From positions 1 to 59,352 of the forward strand of contig NZ_JANHOH010000016.1 in NCBI RefSeq assembly GCF_024498135.1: 59,352 bases of DNA, read 5' to 3'. Both the position numbers and the translations under genes were made by a program. Position 1 is the stretch's first letter. Each line of letters starts with the position of its first letter. Shown in pieces: positions 1 through 9,209 of the stretch. The notes beneath the pieces were generated by a model. That model made no database searches. It worked only from the letters and a program-made list of their open reading frames with translations, and was not told the DNA's origin. Origin of the DNA: Mucilaginibacter aquariorum (GTDB taxonomy: Bacteria > Bacteroidota > Bacteroidia > Sphingobacteriales > Sphingobacteriaceae).

Positions 1-3000
1 ACATTGATGGGCGCTACCTCTCTTTCTTTTATACCATTATGTGAATTAATGATCCACTGATTTGCAAACTTAGCATTATACTTCTTTATGTCTCTGCCAC
101 GTAAAATCGGACGTATAATTTCGTCATTTTTAGGTGATGCTTCTATTAATGCATCTCTCGTTTTTTGGTCGATAATGAACGCATCGTTGTACCCTGTCAA
201 TATGCCCCTGTAGATATTTATATCCCAATCTTTTAATGGAGTTCCTACCGTTTCAATCTTATTTTTAATGGTGGCTTCTAATGGTGAAAGTATCACCCAT
301 CCACCGTCTGGTTTAAATCCGCCTTGAGTTGTAACTGACTGCCTAATAAAAACGCTCATTTTTTCTAAGCTACCTAAACTCTTATCTAGCAGGCAGGTTT
401 CTGTATGCCCTGCGTAGGGTGCTTTTTGGGAGATCAGCATATTGGCATCAACCGTTGCCGATTCAAATACCTGGTAGCCACCAAAGTCTACCAATAATAA
501 CGGGTTAGTTTTTTCCAGGAAAAATTTACGTGTGGCTTCACCGTAATTGGCACGCATCCATTTGTTGGAAGTTATATAGCCAAAAAAGTAACCTGGTTTT
601 AATAAGCGGATGGCCTGCTCATAAAAAAGGCAATAAATATCGCCCGTGCGGGTAAAGGTTTCGTAGTTGCATTTTTGCAGTACATCGGCATCAGCACCCA
701 TTTTTTGCAGTTGGATATACGGCGGATTCCCTATAATTACCTCAAACCCCTCGAAATCGCCTTTCTCATCCAGCACTTCCGGGAACTCAAAACGCCACTC
801 AAATGCGTTACGGTATAGCGCGTTATTTTCTATCTCTTTTATTTCTATCTCAATTTTATCAATGCTCAATTCAAATCTTCGTACCTCCAGTTCCATTTCT
901 TTCTGGGTACGCTTTTGCCCGAACAGGTCGAAGTTATTTTGCGCTAAAGAAAGGTTTCCGCGTAAGTCTGCAAGTTTTTTCCGGCGCGGGTCGCGTCGGC
1001 TTACCGTTTCATGGAATTGAGCTTTTATCTTTTTAATAAAGTCCTTTAAATCTTCCTTAGCCTCCTTATCAGAAGCCTCTTTATAAGCCTGAACTGCGGT
1101 TTGATAATCAACCACGCTAAATTTTTGCTTTTTAAAAACTTCGGACAGGTCTTCGGTTAGTGAATATTTGCTTAATAGCGAGTTACCCTGCTTAATATTG
1201 ATATCAATGTTGGGCAGTGTTTCCAACTCGGTAAAATTCTCCGGCTTGTAATAAGTGTGCTTTAATAATTCGATCCACAAACGAAGGCGGCAAATTTTCA
1301 CTGAGTTAGGGTTAATATCTACTCCAAAAAGGCAATGTTCAATTATCTTTCGCTTCTCTTCAAATAATGTGCTTTGTATTCGCTGCTCCTTCGGCGATAT
1401 GTTATTCCCTTTTTCGCTTGACGACTGAATGGTGTATTCGAAAAATTGATTGTCGTGATAAGTAACCACCAGCTCATCGTTGGCAATACTTACTTCGATG
1501 TCTGATAAGCGGCTACCCGCTGCGTCGGCCAGAATCCCTAATTCAGATTTCGTACTGATCAATTCATTTAAAGCAGAAACCAAAAAGTGGCCGGAACCAA
1601 CCGCAGGGTCGGCCATACGGATACTATTTACCAGGCTGTTAAAATCTAAAATATCCTTAGCATTACGTTTGTCTTGCAGGTAGTTTTTTAAATCTGTGAT
1701 GTCTTTACATTGCCAGTTATAAGTATCATTAAACTTTTTAATTACTGCTTTTCGGATAGTTTCGCGGCATAAAAAAGTTGTGATAGCACCCGGTGTATAA
1801 ATTGAGCCGTCTTTGTATCCGTTGATTTTTTCGAATACTAATCCTAAAACGGCAGCATTAATAATGGTTTTATTTTCTTCTTGTACCTCTTCTTTACCTA
1901 CGGATGCAAAATTATAGGCGTCCAAAAAATCAAACAAATAATGCAGCGTAGTTTTGGAATTGGGATAGCTGTTGTTCTTTCCTTTTTTAAGTACGGAGTT
2001 GCTGTAAAGGTCGATAGTTAAGTTATCATCAAGACTGTTAACTTTTATGGTATGCTCTTCAATATCTGTAAACTCAAATAACGAACTGTTTAAGTAAGGT
2101 ATGTGATTGTACTTGCTTTGTATTATCGTACTTCTATCCGTAGGTTGTTTTGCGAGTACCTGGAAGAATAGCTTGTAAAGCTCATCATAGTCATTAACCA
2201 CCTGTTGGTTTAGGAAACGATACCTGCGGTCGCCCCTATGGTATTTTATCAATTGGGCTTCGAGCAATTTGAGGAATAACACCCGGTTTATCCAGGTTAT
2301 ACTTAATTCTAAAGCCACATTAAATAACTGCTCTTCCGCGGTATCACCCTGCAAATTTGCCGCAGGTATCTTTCTGACAGCATTTTCTACCTGTAGTATA
2401 TCAATAGCATTTTCTATTAAAGACGCAGGGTGACGTTTGCCCTCAGGTAGCCTCCTTATTATCTTACGTCCACCGTCCTTTATTTCTTCTAACCCTACGA
2501 TGTGCAGCAGCTCCGAAAAGAATCCTTTATCTAACGAGTTGCTATCATTTAAAAAAGGAAGCTTAAGTAAGTGTACCGGGGTGAAAAATTTGTAAAGCGG
2601 TATTAACTGATTATCCTTGGTGTTGCTGCTTTCTAAAAGAGGGATGTATTTTTTAAGATCAAAATAAGTGAAGCTAATTTCCTTATCAAATATATCAAGA
2701 AATGGTTTGGCTATTTCCTTATAAAAAAGATCGGTAGAGCTGCTTACCTTTTGTTTATTATCCCACTCGGTGTAAGCCTTTAAAAGTTGTTTATTTTTAT
2801 TGAAGATACTTTCAAAACTTGCTGCATCAAATATGTACCATTCATAAATATTGGTAATTACCAGATGCGTAAGCGAATTGTTTTTATCCTTTGACCTTTC
2901 GCGCAGGTAATAAAGAATAAGCTCGTGCATGGCCTTGGTGTTCAGATTGGTTTGTGTAACCATATCTGCTTTATTGCTTGGCCTTTTAACCTCAAACAAA

Positions 3001-3269
3001 ACACCGGTAGGTGTACTGGCATCTTTTCCTAAATGGATTACAAAATCGGTTTTACCCTTTGTGGCAATAAGATGATCCGGGTTATAGAAAGTGTTTTTCA
3101 TGAAATCCATCAGGTGGATCTTCACGTTCTCTTCACTTTCCTTTTCATCTATTAAACCCAGCATCAATTGCAGGTTTTTTTTAAATTGGTCAAGGTCAAC
3201 CCGCCGCGGACTAATGAGCCTGTAAGCTTTATTTAAGCTGGCTTTTAATTCGGCAATATTTATGGTCAT
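1..3269 (-). CDS. Type IIG (Eco57I-like) restriction-modification enzyme, N6-adenine methyltransferase; C-terminus beyond window
   Basis: Reading the minus strand from the ATG at 3269 gives an open frame of about 1089 residues that runs off the left edge. Near the N-terminus is a PD-(D/E)XK-like nuclease signature, D75 followed by E93-V-K95 in FEVKRP. A long helical region follows. The methyltransferase motif I MADPAVGSGHF lies near residues 552-562, then FGVDINPNSV, and the catalytic NPPY at 848-851 that marks amino-methylating (N6-adenine) enzymes. A segment GRDIKKYNAKF near the window edge resembles the start of a TaqI-type target-recognition domain. Cutting, methylation and recognition would thus sit on one polypeptide, and no separate specificity gene is visible. 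An alternative is a PglX-like BREX methyltransferase, but the N-terminal nuclease motif argues for type IIG. Open frames on the plus strand at 667-1683 are antisense shadows. Confidence 0.85.
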   Translation of the reverse strand, partial: MTINIAELKASLNKAYRLISPRRVDLDQFKKNLQLMLGLIDEKESEENVKIHLMDFMKNTFYNPDHLIATKGKTDFVIHLGKDASTPTGVLFEVKRPSNKADMVTQTNLNTKAMHELILYYLRERSKDKNNSLTHLVITNIYEWYIFDAASFESIFNKNKQLLKAYTEWDNKQKVSSSTDLFYKEIAKPFLDIFDKEISFTYFDLKKYIPLLESSNTKDNQLIPLYKFFTPVHLLKLPFLNDSNSLDKGFFSELLHIVGLEEIKDGGRKIIRRLPEGKRHPASLIENAIDILQVENAVRKIPAANLQGDTAEEQLFNVALELSITWINRVLFLKLLEAQLIKYHRGDRRYRFLNQQVVNDYDELYKLFFQVLAKQPTDRSTIIQSKYNHIPYLNSSLFEFTDIEEHTIKVNSLDDNLTIDLYSNSVLKKGKNNSYPNSKTTLHYLFDFLDAYNFASVGKEEVQEENKTIINAAVLGLVFEKINGYKDGSIYTPGAITTFLCRETIRKAVIKKFNDTYNWQCKDITDLKNYLQDKRNAKDILDFNSLVNSIRMADPAVGSGHFLVSALNELISTKSELGILADAAGSRLSDIEVSIANDELVVTYHDNQFFEYTIQSSSEKGNNISPKEQRIQSTLFEEKRKIIEHCLFGVDINPNSVKICRLRLWIELLKHTYYKPENFTELETLPNIDINIKQGNSLLSKYSLTEDLSEVFKKQKFSVVDYQTAVQAYKEASDKEAKEDLKDFIKKIKAQFHETVSRRDPRRKKLADLRGNLSLAQNNFDLFGQKRTQKEMELEVRRFELSIDKIEIEIKEIENNALYRNAFEWRFEFPEVLDEKGDFEGFEVIIGNPPYIQLQKMGADADVLQKCNYETFTRTGDIYCLFYEQAIRLLKPGYFFGYITSNKWMRANYGEATRKFFLEKTNPLLLVDFGGYQVFESATVDANMLISQKAPYAGHTETCLLDKSLGSLEKMSVFIRQSVTTQGGFKPDGGWVILSPLEATIKNKIETVGTPLKDWDINIYRGILTGYNDAFIIDQKTRDALIEASPKNDEIIRPILRGRDIKKYNAKFANQWIINSHNGIKEREVAPIN

Positions 3270-3496
3270 TTAGGTTATTTAAGTAAGGCACTTAAATTAG
3301 CTATTTTTTCTAAAACATTGTCGAATAAAATACCCCGTTTGATTTGGGCTGAGAAAGGGGATAGATGCTTCACTCCCGTTCAGCATGATAGACAGAGCAT
3401 CAAAACCCACCTCATCCGTAAAAAACACCACAAAACCCACAAATATTGCCAGTTTAGTACAATTAACATGTTTACTTTTGAATAAACAAAACCATT

Positions 3497-3907
3497 ATGG
3501 AACAAAAACTACCCCTGCCGCTCTTCACCTTTGAAACTGCTACGCAAAAAGTTCAACTGGCAGAGGATGCCTGGAACAGTAAAGACCCGCAACGGGTATC
3601 CCTGGCCTATACACCCGATACCGAGTGGCGCAACCGGGATGTGTTTATTAATGGCAGGCAGCAGGTGGTTGAATTTTTAACAAAAAAATGGCAGCGCGAG
3701 CTCGACTATAAACTAAAGAAAGAGCTTTGGGCTTTTACTGATAACCGTATAGCCGTAAGGTTCGAGTATGAATTTCACGATGCAGCCGGACAATGGTACC
3801 GCGCCTACGGCAACGAAAACTGGGAATTTGACGAGAACGGTTTGATGCAGAAACGTTACGCCAGCATCAACGACCTCGCGATTAAAGAAGAAGACAGGCG
3901 GTTGTAA
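3497..3907 (+). CDS. DUF1348 / NTF2-like (SnoaL-fold) protein
   Basis: A 136-residue soluble protein matching the DUF1348 branch of the NTF2-like superfamily. Features are the early LAEDAWNSKDPQRV helix, the WRNRDVFINGR strand-turn, and the aromatic WYRAYGNENWEF and ASINDLAI segments. The fold usually forms a cone-shaped pocket, but no enzymatic reaction is established for this family as far as I know. It ends at EEDRRL; from memory, many relatives continue for some 15-20 residues with a proline-rich tail, so this copy may be slightly shortened. A TACTTTTG element at 3473-3480 resembles a Bacteroidota -7 box, just upstream of the ATG. The gene stands alone between divergent and convergent neighbours. 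Confidence 0.75.
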   Translation: MEQKLPLPLFTFETATQKVQLAEDAWNSKDPQRVSLAYTPDTEWRNRDVFINGRQQVVEFLTKKWQRELDYKLKKELWAFTDNRIAVRFEYEFHDAAGQWYRAYGNENWEFDENGLMQKRYASINDLAIKEEDRRL

Positions 3908-4123
3908 TTAAGGTTGATCTATGTTTGGGTTATCCTGAGTTATCAAATCCCGTGGCCTATTTAGGGTGAAATGAACACTAATTTTTGCGAAACCGTGCAG
4001 CGTGACCGACTATATTATTTGCATGTTTGCCTGTGCCAGGTTTGGATTTAATGGTGACGTTATTTCGTCAGTACCTTATTTTTAAAATCGCTTATTATCA
4101 GTTATTTATGCATTAACGATGGT

Positions 4124-4147
4124 GTTCACGGCCGTGAACGTGAACAC
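4124..4147. promoter_or_regulatory. Perfect 16-bp palindrome with an adjoining half-site
   Basis: GTTCACGGCCGTGAAC at 4124-4139 is a perfect palindrome, immediately followed by another GTGAAC half-site (4140-4145). The outer bases also form a 9-bp inverted repeat, GTGTTCACG with CGTGAACAC. This suits a dimeric regulator operator. It lies downstream of both flanking genes (3' of 3497-3907 and 3' of the minus-strand gene at 4198-5382), so a plain promoter role is not obvious. Confidence 0.4.
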
Positions 4148-4156
4148 TCAACCTAA

Positions 4157-4192
4157 TAAAGTCTTGATTCTTGACTCTTATCTCTTGGCTCT
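4157..4192. repeat. Degenerate CTTGATTCTTGACTCTT-type intergenic repeat
   Basis: A string of near-repeats of the word CTTGATT/CTTGACT/CTTATCT. The same kind of sequence, in hairpin form, recurs after tkt (52234-52275) and after gnd (56893-56976). This suggests a dispersed intergenic family rather than chance. Confidence 0.45.
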
Positions 4193-4197
4193 CCTAC

Positions 4198-5382
4198 TTA
4201 TATCTTCAGCCTCACATTTATCTTCTGCAGCAAGCCGGTAAGCCATACCATTACAAAAGAAAAAATGACGCATTTGATGAGTCCGCCGGTGCCCTGGTCA
4301 AAGTATTCGGGATAACCCAGATCGGTCATTTGGTAAAGGGGGTAAAATAAAAAGGGCAGCAGGTAGCAGGTAAAGGTGTTAGTGCCCGCGGGTTCTATCA
4401 CCTTAAACCAGTGAAACTTGTGCTTTACATCTACCAGGTAAACAAAAAAGGCGTACACCACCAGGCTTATACCGGTACATATCAACACCCATGAAGGGGT
4501 ATCGCGCGCCTTAGAGATTCCCCCGCTAAAGTAACGGACAATGAAGCCCAGGTTAAACAATATCACGGCCATAAGCAGCATTGCCACCCATAACATTTTA
4601 ATTTCTTTGTTTTGGTTTAGGCGCATATACAGCACCGATACAAATACGCCCGCCATAGTAAAGGCCTGCATAGCGCCGTTGCCGGCTATCCACATGTATT
4701 TTTGAATGCCGCTTAAAAAGTTAAGCATCCCAAAGTGAAAATCGATGTTAAAAAACATGAAGAAGATCCAGGCGGCGGCCTGCACCCACAATACACCGTT
4801 AGAGTAATAGTAAATAAACGCGCACACCAGGTACGACCAGCCTATCAGCCCCAGTATGCCCCACCAGGTTAGGTGCAGCCACGGGTGGTTGGGGTCGTCG
4901 CTTTTGTAAAGTATGCACATAGTTATCAGCAGCGCCACGCCAAAGCCCTGAAACAGGTATTGCCGCAATTTTGATTTGGTTTTGCTGTAATCTAAAAAGA
5001 TAAAGAAGAAGCTGAAGGTAGCCAGGCTGTCCCACACGGGCTTGGGTAAAAGGGTGGTTGCCTCGTTATAGGTTTCCATATTGGCATGAAAAAACCCAAT
5101 AAATATCAGCGCGAACGACCGTGTAATAATGCGCATAGGTATATGGGCATTCTCGTTATGTAAGCGCTTTGCAAATGCATAGGGTATGGATAAGCCCACT
5201 ATAAAAAGAAAGGCAGGGAAAATGGTATCGGCAAGTCCTAAAGCGTCAGCATTGATATCAGCATGTTTGAGCCATTCAGGAGTGTTTGGCACGCCATCCA
5301 GATCATTCACAAAGATCATCAGGAACATGGTAACTGCACGAAACGCATCAATTGACCTGATGCGGTTAATTAAATTACTCAT
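4198..5382 (-). CDS. DUF5009 / heparan-alpha-glucosaminide N-acetyltransferase-like membrane protein
   Basis: A 394-residue polytopic membrane protein with roughly ten hydrophobic segments. The N-terminal signature RSIDAFRAVTMFLMIFVND and the ADTIFPAFLFIVGLSIPYAF loop are typical of the DUF5009/HGSNAT-type acyltransferases (related to DUF1624 and YeiB). These are thought to carry acyl groups across the membrane onto sugars. A PAGTNTFTCYLLPFLFYPLY segment near the C-terminus also matches the family. The acceptor is unknown; peptidoglycan or polysaccharide modification is inference from homology. It lies 80 bases downstream of pdxA on the same strand and might be co-transcribed with it. Confidence 0.8.
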   Translation of the reverse strand: MSNLINRIRSIDAFRAVTMFLMIFVNDLDGVPNTPEWLKHADINADALGLADTIFPAFLFIVGLSIPYAFAKRLHNENAHIPMRIITRSFALIFIGFFHANMETYNEATTLLPKPVWDSLATFSFFFIFLDYSKTKSKLRQYLFQGFGVALLITMCILYKSDDPNHPWLHLTWWGILGLIGWSYLVCAFIYYYSNGVLWVQAAAWIFFMFFNIDFHFGMLNFLSGIQKYMWIAGNGAMQAFTMAGVFVSVLYMRLNQNKEIKMLWVAMLLMAVILFNLGFIVRYFSGGISKARDTPSWVLICTGISLVVYAFFVYLVDVKHKFHWFKVIEPAGTNTFTCYLLPFLFYPLYQMTDLGYPEYFDQGTGGLIKCVIFSFVMVWLTGLLQKINVRLKI

Positions 5383-5462
5383 TAAACAGGAAAATGATTT
5401 TTACAGATAAATGTTTTAGTTAAACGGTAATTAATTTAAAACAGTATCTGCGCAAAGCTATA

Positions 5463-6518
5463 TTAGTCCCTGTCGCGGCTCAATTTGGCAAACATCAACG
5501 GGTTTTCGTTTAGTTCGGCCGTCTCTCTTCTGTGCTTAATAATATGTATAGCCGTGAACAACGCTTCACGGAACGAGATCTCTGACGCCATGTTCTTCCC
5601 GGCGATATCATAGGCCGTACCATGGTCTGGCGAGGTACGTACAAAGCTTAACCCGGCGGTATAGTTCACACCCGATTCAAAAGCTATCTGCTTAAATGGA
5701 ATCAACCCCTGATCGTGGTACATAGCCAGTACAGCATCAAACTGCAGGTATGTTCCGTTTGCAAAAAAACCATCGGCAGGGTAAGGGCCAAATGCCAGTA
5801 CGTCGTTTTCCCTGGCTTCTTCAATAGCGGGGATAATGGTGTCTTTTTCTTCACTGCCAATAAGGCCGTTATCGCTTGCATGTGGGTTTAACCCCAATAC
5901 AGCAATCTTTGGTTTGCGTATCCAAAAATCATCCTGCAAGCTCGCGCTCATCAGCTTTAATTTGTGAACTATTTTTTGGGTGGTGATACTTTCCGAGATC
6001 TTAGCTACCGGGATATGGCCCGTTACTACACCAACACGCAGGGTATCGCTCACCAAAAACATTAACGATTCGTCCTTGCTATCGCGATGCTGCAAATATT
6101 CGGTATGGCCGGGGAAGTTAAATTCCTCGTTCTGGATATTATCTTTATTAATGGGTGCGGTTACCAGGCCGTCAATACTTCCATTCAGCAGATCGTCGGT
6201 AGCGCGTTGCAGGGATATGTAAGCGTATTTGCCACCATCGGCAGTGATCTGCCCAGGTTCAATACGTACATCTTCTTCCCAGCAGTTTATCATGTTGGCT
6301 TTACGGTGCTGCGCATCTGCAGGGTTATCAATCACGTTAAAGTTAAACTCGCTTATATGCGTGGCGCGGCGATGAAATGATGCCACTTTGGTATGCCCGT
6401 AAACAATAGGTGTACAGTAATCGTATATGCGGGTATCGGCAAGGGTTTTAATAATTATCTCTAATCCTATCCCATTAACATCGCCAATACTTATTCCTAT
6501 TTTAGGTTTGTCGCTCAT
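5463..6518 (-). CDS. pdxA: 4-hydroxythreonine-4-phosphate dehydrogenase
   Basis: A 351-residue PdxA, the usual length. It oxidises 4-phosphohydroxy-L-threonine with NAD(P)+ in the DXP-dependent pyridoxal 5'-phosphate pathway. Recognisable motifs include the N-terminal IGISIGDVNGIGLEII, the VTAPINKD loop, GHTEYL with the metal-binding His, GLNPHASDNG, and MYHDQGLIPFK with the third metal ligand. The enzyme acts as a cytoplasmic homodimer. It is divergent from rsmA, with 166 bases between the start codons; in enterobacteria pdxA and rsmA are also neighbours but in the same direction. No other pdx gene lies in the window. Confidence 0.95.
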   Translation of the reverse strand: MSDKPKIGISIGDVNGIGLEIIIKTLADTRIYDYCTPIVYGHTKVASFHRRATHISEFNFNVIDNPADAQHRKANMINCWEEDVRIEPGQITADGGKYAYISLQRATDDLLNGSIDGLVTAPINKDNIQNEEFNFPGHTEYLQHRDSKDESLMFLVSDTLRVGVVTGHIPVAKISESITTQKIVHKLKLMSASLQDDFWIRKPKIAVLGLNPHASDNGLIGSEEKDTIIPAIEEARENDVLAFGPYPADGFFANGTYLQFDAVLAMYHDQGLIPFKQIAFESGVNYTAGLSFVRTSPDHGTAYDIAGKNMASEISFREALFTAIHIIKHRRETAELNENPLMFAKLSRDRD

Positions 6519-6684
6519 GATATTTATAATGATTCACCAGCCTGATATTAGGGCCGGATCCTTGTGTTTGCTTTGTGCTTTAGGCTTTTAACCCTAAGCT
6601 TATATTGCAAATAAAAAGATTTTAAGTTTATAATTCCTGATTAAAGCACAAATATGCCTTAATTTGCTCAAATAAAAACGGATA

Positions 6685-7470
6685 ATGACATTAGTAAGAG
6701 CAAAAAAACATTTAGGGCAACACTTTCTTACTGATAAAAATATAGCCTCGAAAATTGTAGAGAGCCTTCGCCCTGCCGATAAGTACAAACAAGTGCTGGA
6801 GGTTGGCCCGGGTATGGGCATCCTGTCCGACTTCCTGCTGCAAAAAACTGAATACGAAACGTTTTTAATTGATATTGACACCGAATCATATACATTCCTG
6901 AAAAAGAAGTATCCAAACCTGGGCGAACGGCTCATCAACGCCGATTTCCTGGAACTTGATTTTAAAGCCAAGTTTGATAGCCAGATGGCCGTTATTGGTA
7001 ACTTCCCTTACAATATATCATCACAAATACTTTTTAAGATACTGGATCACCGCGACCAGGTGCATGAAGTAGTAGGCATGTTTCAAAAAGAAGTGGCCGA
7101 ACGTTGCGCCTCTAAACCGGGCAGCAAGGAGTATGGCATATTAAGCGTGTTTTTGCAGGCTTATTATAAGGTAGAATATTTATTTACGGTGAAGGCAGGG
7201 GTATTTAATCCACCGCCAAAGGTACTATCGGCAGTAATCCGCCTAACCCGTAACGAAACTGCCGGATTGGGTTGCGACGAAAAACTATTTTGGCAGGTTG
7301 TAAAAGCCGGTTTTAATCAGCGCCGCAAAACATTGCGTAATGCGGTATCATCTTTAATAAACAAAGAGAAGATGGTCGATAATAAAACCCTCGACCTGCG
7401 CGCCGAACGCCTAAGCGTAGCCGATTTTGTGAAACTGACGAATGAGATAGCGCAGAACAGACAGGCTTAA
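6685..7470 (+). CDS. rsmA: 16S rRNA (adenine(1518)-N6/adenine(1519)-N6)-dimethyltransferase
   Basis: A 261-residue RsmA/KsgA. It dimethylates two adjacent adenines in the 3'-terminal hairpin of 16S rRNA using S-adenosylmethionine, late in small-subunit assembly. Visible motifs are KKHLGQHFLTD at the N-terminus, the SAM-binding LEVGPGMGILSDFLL, and the catalytic GNFPYNIS (family NLPY-type motif with Phe). FNPPPKVLSAVIRL and the FNQRRKTLRNA C-terminal motif follow. The ATG at 6685 directly precedes the conserved start. Its 3' end overlaps the convergent gene at 7467 by four bases. Confidence 0.96.
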   Translation: MTLVRAKKHLGQHFLTDKNIASKIVESLRPADKYKQVLEVGPGMGILSDFLLQKTEYETFLIDIDTESYTFLKKKYPNLGERLINADFLELDFKAKFDSQMAVIGNFPYNISSQILFKILDHRDQVHEVVGMFQKEVAERCASKPGSKEYGILSVFLQAYYKVEYLFTVKAGVFNPPPKVLSAVIRLTRNETAGLGCDEKLFWQVVKAGFNQRRKTLRNAVSSLINKEKMVDNKTLDLRAERLSVADFVKLTNEIAQNRQA

Positions 7471-8030
7471 TCTATTGGTATCACTACAATTTTATCCACG
7501 CCTTTCATTTCCTTTACTTGTTGCGCCATACGTTTAACAAACAAATAGTTTGCTGTACCGCCAATTACAGCGCCAACAACAGGCACTAATCTTCTGGCAG
7601 CGCGTGCGCCAAATGCCAGCAATAGTTTCTCGGCAATACTTTCCATCATGGTTTTGGTTAGGGTTACACCAGCCTCTATTTTAAAGGATGTTGCTACCAG
7701 GTGCATAAATTCGTCAAAGCTTATTCTGTAACTGCCTTTTTTATAATACATAATGGCCATAGTAACCCTAAACTGCTGGGTTATTAGGTTCACAAAATCA
7801 ACCGGCATGCCTACTATCATGGTCATAATACCGCCGCTACCAGCTATTGCACCCGAGCCCGCTGCCAGGTAAGCACATTGGTTTATGAATTTATCCAGCC
7901 CCATTTTATCAACACTTTTTTTTATGCTGAGCTGATCAATATGGTCAAATATCTGCCTGAAACCATCATGCGATAGTTTTTCGGTATACAGTTTTATATG
8001 CGTACGGGTCTTTTTAAATGGAAGTATCAT
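7467..8030 (-). CDS. EcsC-like protein
   Basis: A 187-residue protein with a glycine-rich hydrophobic stretch (AAGSGAIAGSGGIMTMIVGMPVDFVNLI) and a C-terminal VPVVGAVIGGTANYLFV segment. The latter resembles the EcsC family, whose members are membrane-associated proteins of unclear function. It is shorter than Bacillus EcsC (about 235 residues). The strand is convergent with rsmA, overlapping it by four bases. The family call rests mainly on the C-terminal VPVVGAxxGGxxNY pattern, so a different small membrane-associated family remains possible. No operon partner is evident. Confidence 0.5.
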   Translation of the reverse strand: MILPFKKTRTHIKLYTEKLSHDGFRQIFDHIDQLSIKKSVDKMGLDKFINQCAYLAAGSGAIAGSGGIMTMIVGMPVDFVNLITQQFRVTMAIMYYKKGSYRISFDEFMHLVATSFKIEAGVTLTKTMMESIAEKLLLAFGARAARRLVPVVGAVIGGTANYLFVKRMAQQVKEMKGVDKIVVIPID

Positions 8031-8098
8031 TGGTAATATGTATATATAGATGTATTGCTATTAACGTGCCAAGTTTGGAGGAGTGACCGAATGGTTAG

Positions 8099-8190
8099 TT
8101 GACTCACCCCGACATCGCTACGCTGGTCGACCCTCTCTGCTGCGCAAAGAGGGTGAAGAAAAAAAAGTCCCCCAACCCGAAGCGTAGCCA
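8099..8190. repeat. Dispersed intergenic repeat (CTCACCCCGAC...GAGGGTGA family), copy 1
   Basis: CTCACCCCGACATCGCTACG followed by a GACCCTCTC...GAGGGTGA hairpin at 8103-8156, then a CCCCCAACCCGAAGCG tail. An inverted copy with the same order of blocks sits at 40766-40827. The copies differ at several positions, but the block order and the terminal GACTCACCCC/GAGGGTGA words are kept. Confidence 0.7.
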
Positions 8191-8198
8191 ATTCCGTC

Positions 8199-9209
8199 AT
8201 GCTTAAAACACATCTGCCACAACCGTTAACTAATGGATTGCTTTTTACTAATTTTGCCTATCATAATTTCACTCCTTTGAAAAACAACATTCTTATAGTT
8301 GACGATCTGCACCCGGCCTTTGTTGAGCAGGCCCAAGCCTTTGGTTATACCTGCAATTACCAGCCGGATATGAAACTTGATGAGGCTTACGCCATTATCA
8401 ATGATTACGACGGGCTGGCCATCCGTTCAAAATTCCAGGTGGATAAGGTTTTTATTGATCAGGCTAAAAACCTGCGCTTTATTTGCCGCGCTGGTGCCGG
8501 TATGGATAATATTGATGAAGAATATGCCCTATCCAAAGGCATTGAACTGATAAACGCTCCCGAGGGCAATATGGATGCGGTTGGTGAGCACGCTATGGGT
8601 TTGTTGCTATCATTAATGAACAACCTTAACCGTGGCGATGCCGAGATAAGGGATGGTAAATGGCGCCGCGAAGAAAACCGGGGCTATGAGCTAAAGGGCC
8701 GAACCGTGGGTATTATTGGCTATGGCCACATGGGCAGCAGCTTCGCCAAAAGATTATCTGGCTTTGGGGTAAACGTTATTGCCTACGATAAATACAAAAC
8801 CGGCTTTAGCGATCAATACGCCCGCGAGGTGAGCATGGAAGAAATTGTTAAACACAGCGACGTGTTAAGCCTGCACATCCCCCTAACTGCCGAAACCAAC
8901 GAAATGGTTACCGATGAGTACCTGTTCCATTTTAAAAAGCCGATATTTTTTATCAATACAGCACGTGGCAAGGTAGTTAAAACCAGCGCGGTATTAAATG
9001 CTATTAAACAAGGTAAAATTATAGCTGCCGGTTTAGATGTGCTGGAGGTTGAGAAATTCCCGGCGCTGGGCGAGCAGGAATGGTTTGATGAATTGCGCAA
9101 AAGCGGCAAAGTTATTTTAAGTCCCCATGTAGCGGGATGGACCTTTGAGAGTTACCGTAAAATAAGCGAGGTGATGGCCAGCAAGCTCGGCGAGTTAGGT
9201 TTAGCGTAG
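8199..9209 (+). CDS. D-2-hydroxyacid dehydrogenase (phosphoglycerate dehydrogenase-like)
   Basis: A member of the D-isomer-specific 2-hydroxyacid dehydrogenases, which use NAD(H) to interconvert 2-oxo and D-2-hydroxy acids. It shows the cofactor-binding GRTVGIIGYGHMGSSFAKRL, the catalytic Arg region FINTARGKVV, a GLDVLEVE segment with the Glu, and LSPHVAGWT with the catalytic His. SerA-type 3-phosphoglycerate dehydrogenase is possible, but there is no ACT domain and the substrate cannot be told. The first ATG at 8199 adds about 26 atypical residues and lies next to a repeat; a TTG at 8277, giving KNNILIVDDLHP, may be the true start. The TAG stop lies inside a repeat unit (9206-9278). Confidence 0.85.
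   Translation: MLKTHLPQPLTNGLLFTNFAYHNFTPLKNNILIVDDLHPAFVEQAQAFGYTCNYQPDMKLDEAYAIINDYDGLAIRSKFQVDKVFIDQAKNLRFICRAGAGMDNIDEEYALSKGIELINAPEGNMDAVGEHAMGLLLSLMNNLNRGDAEIRDGKWRREENRGYELKGRTVGIIGYGHMGSSFAKRLSGFGVNVIAYDKYKTGFSDQYAREVSMEEIVKHSDVLSLHIPLTAETNEMVTDEYLFHFKKPIFFINTARGKVVKTSAVLNAIKQGKIIAAGLDVLEVEKFPALGEQEWFDELRKSGKVILSPHVAGWTFESYRKISEVMASKLGELGLA

Noticed and set aside
667..1683. Open frames on the plus strand inside the restriction enzyme gene
   Set aside because: They are antisense to a long coding frame with clear methyltransferase motifs and match no known protein pattern.
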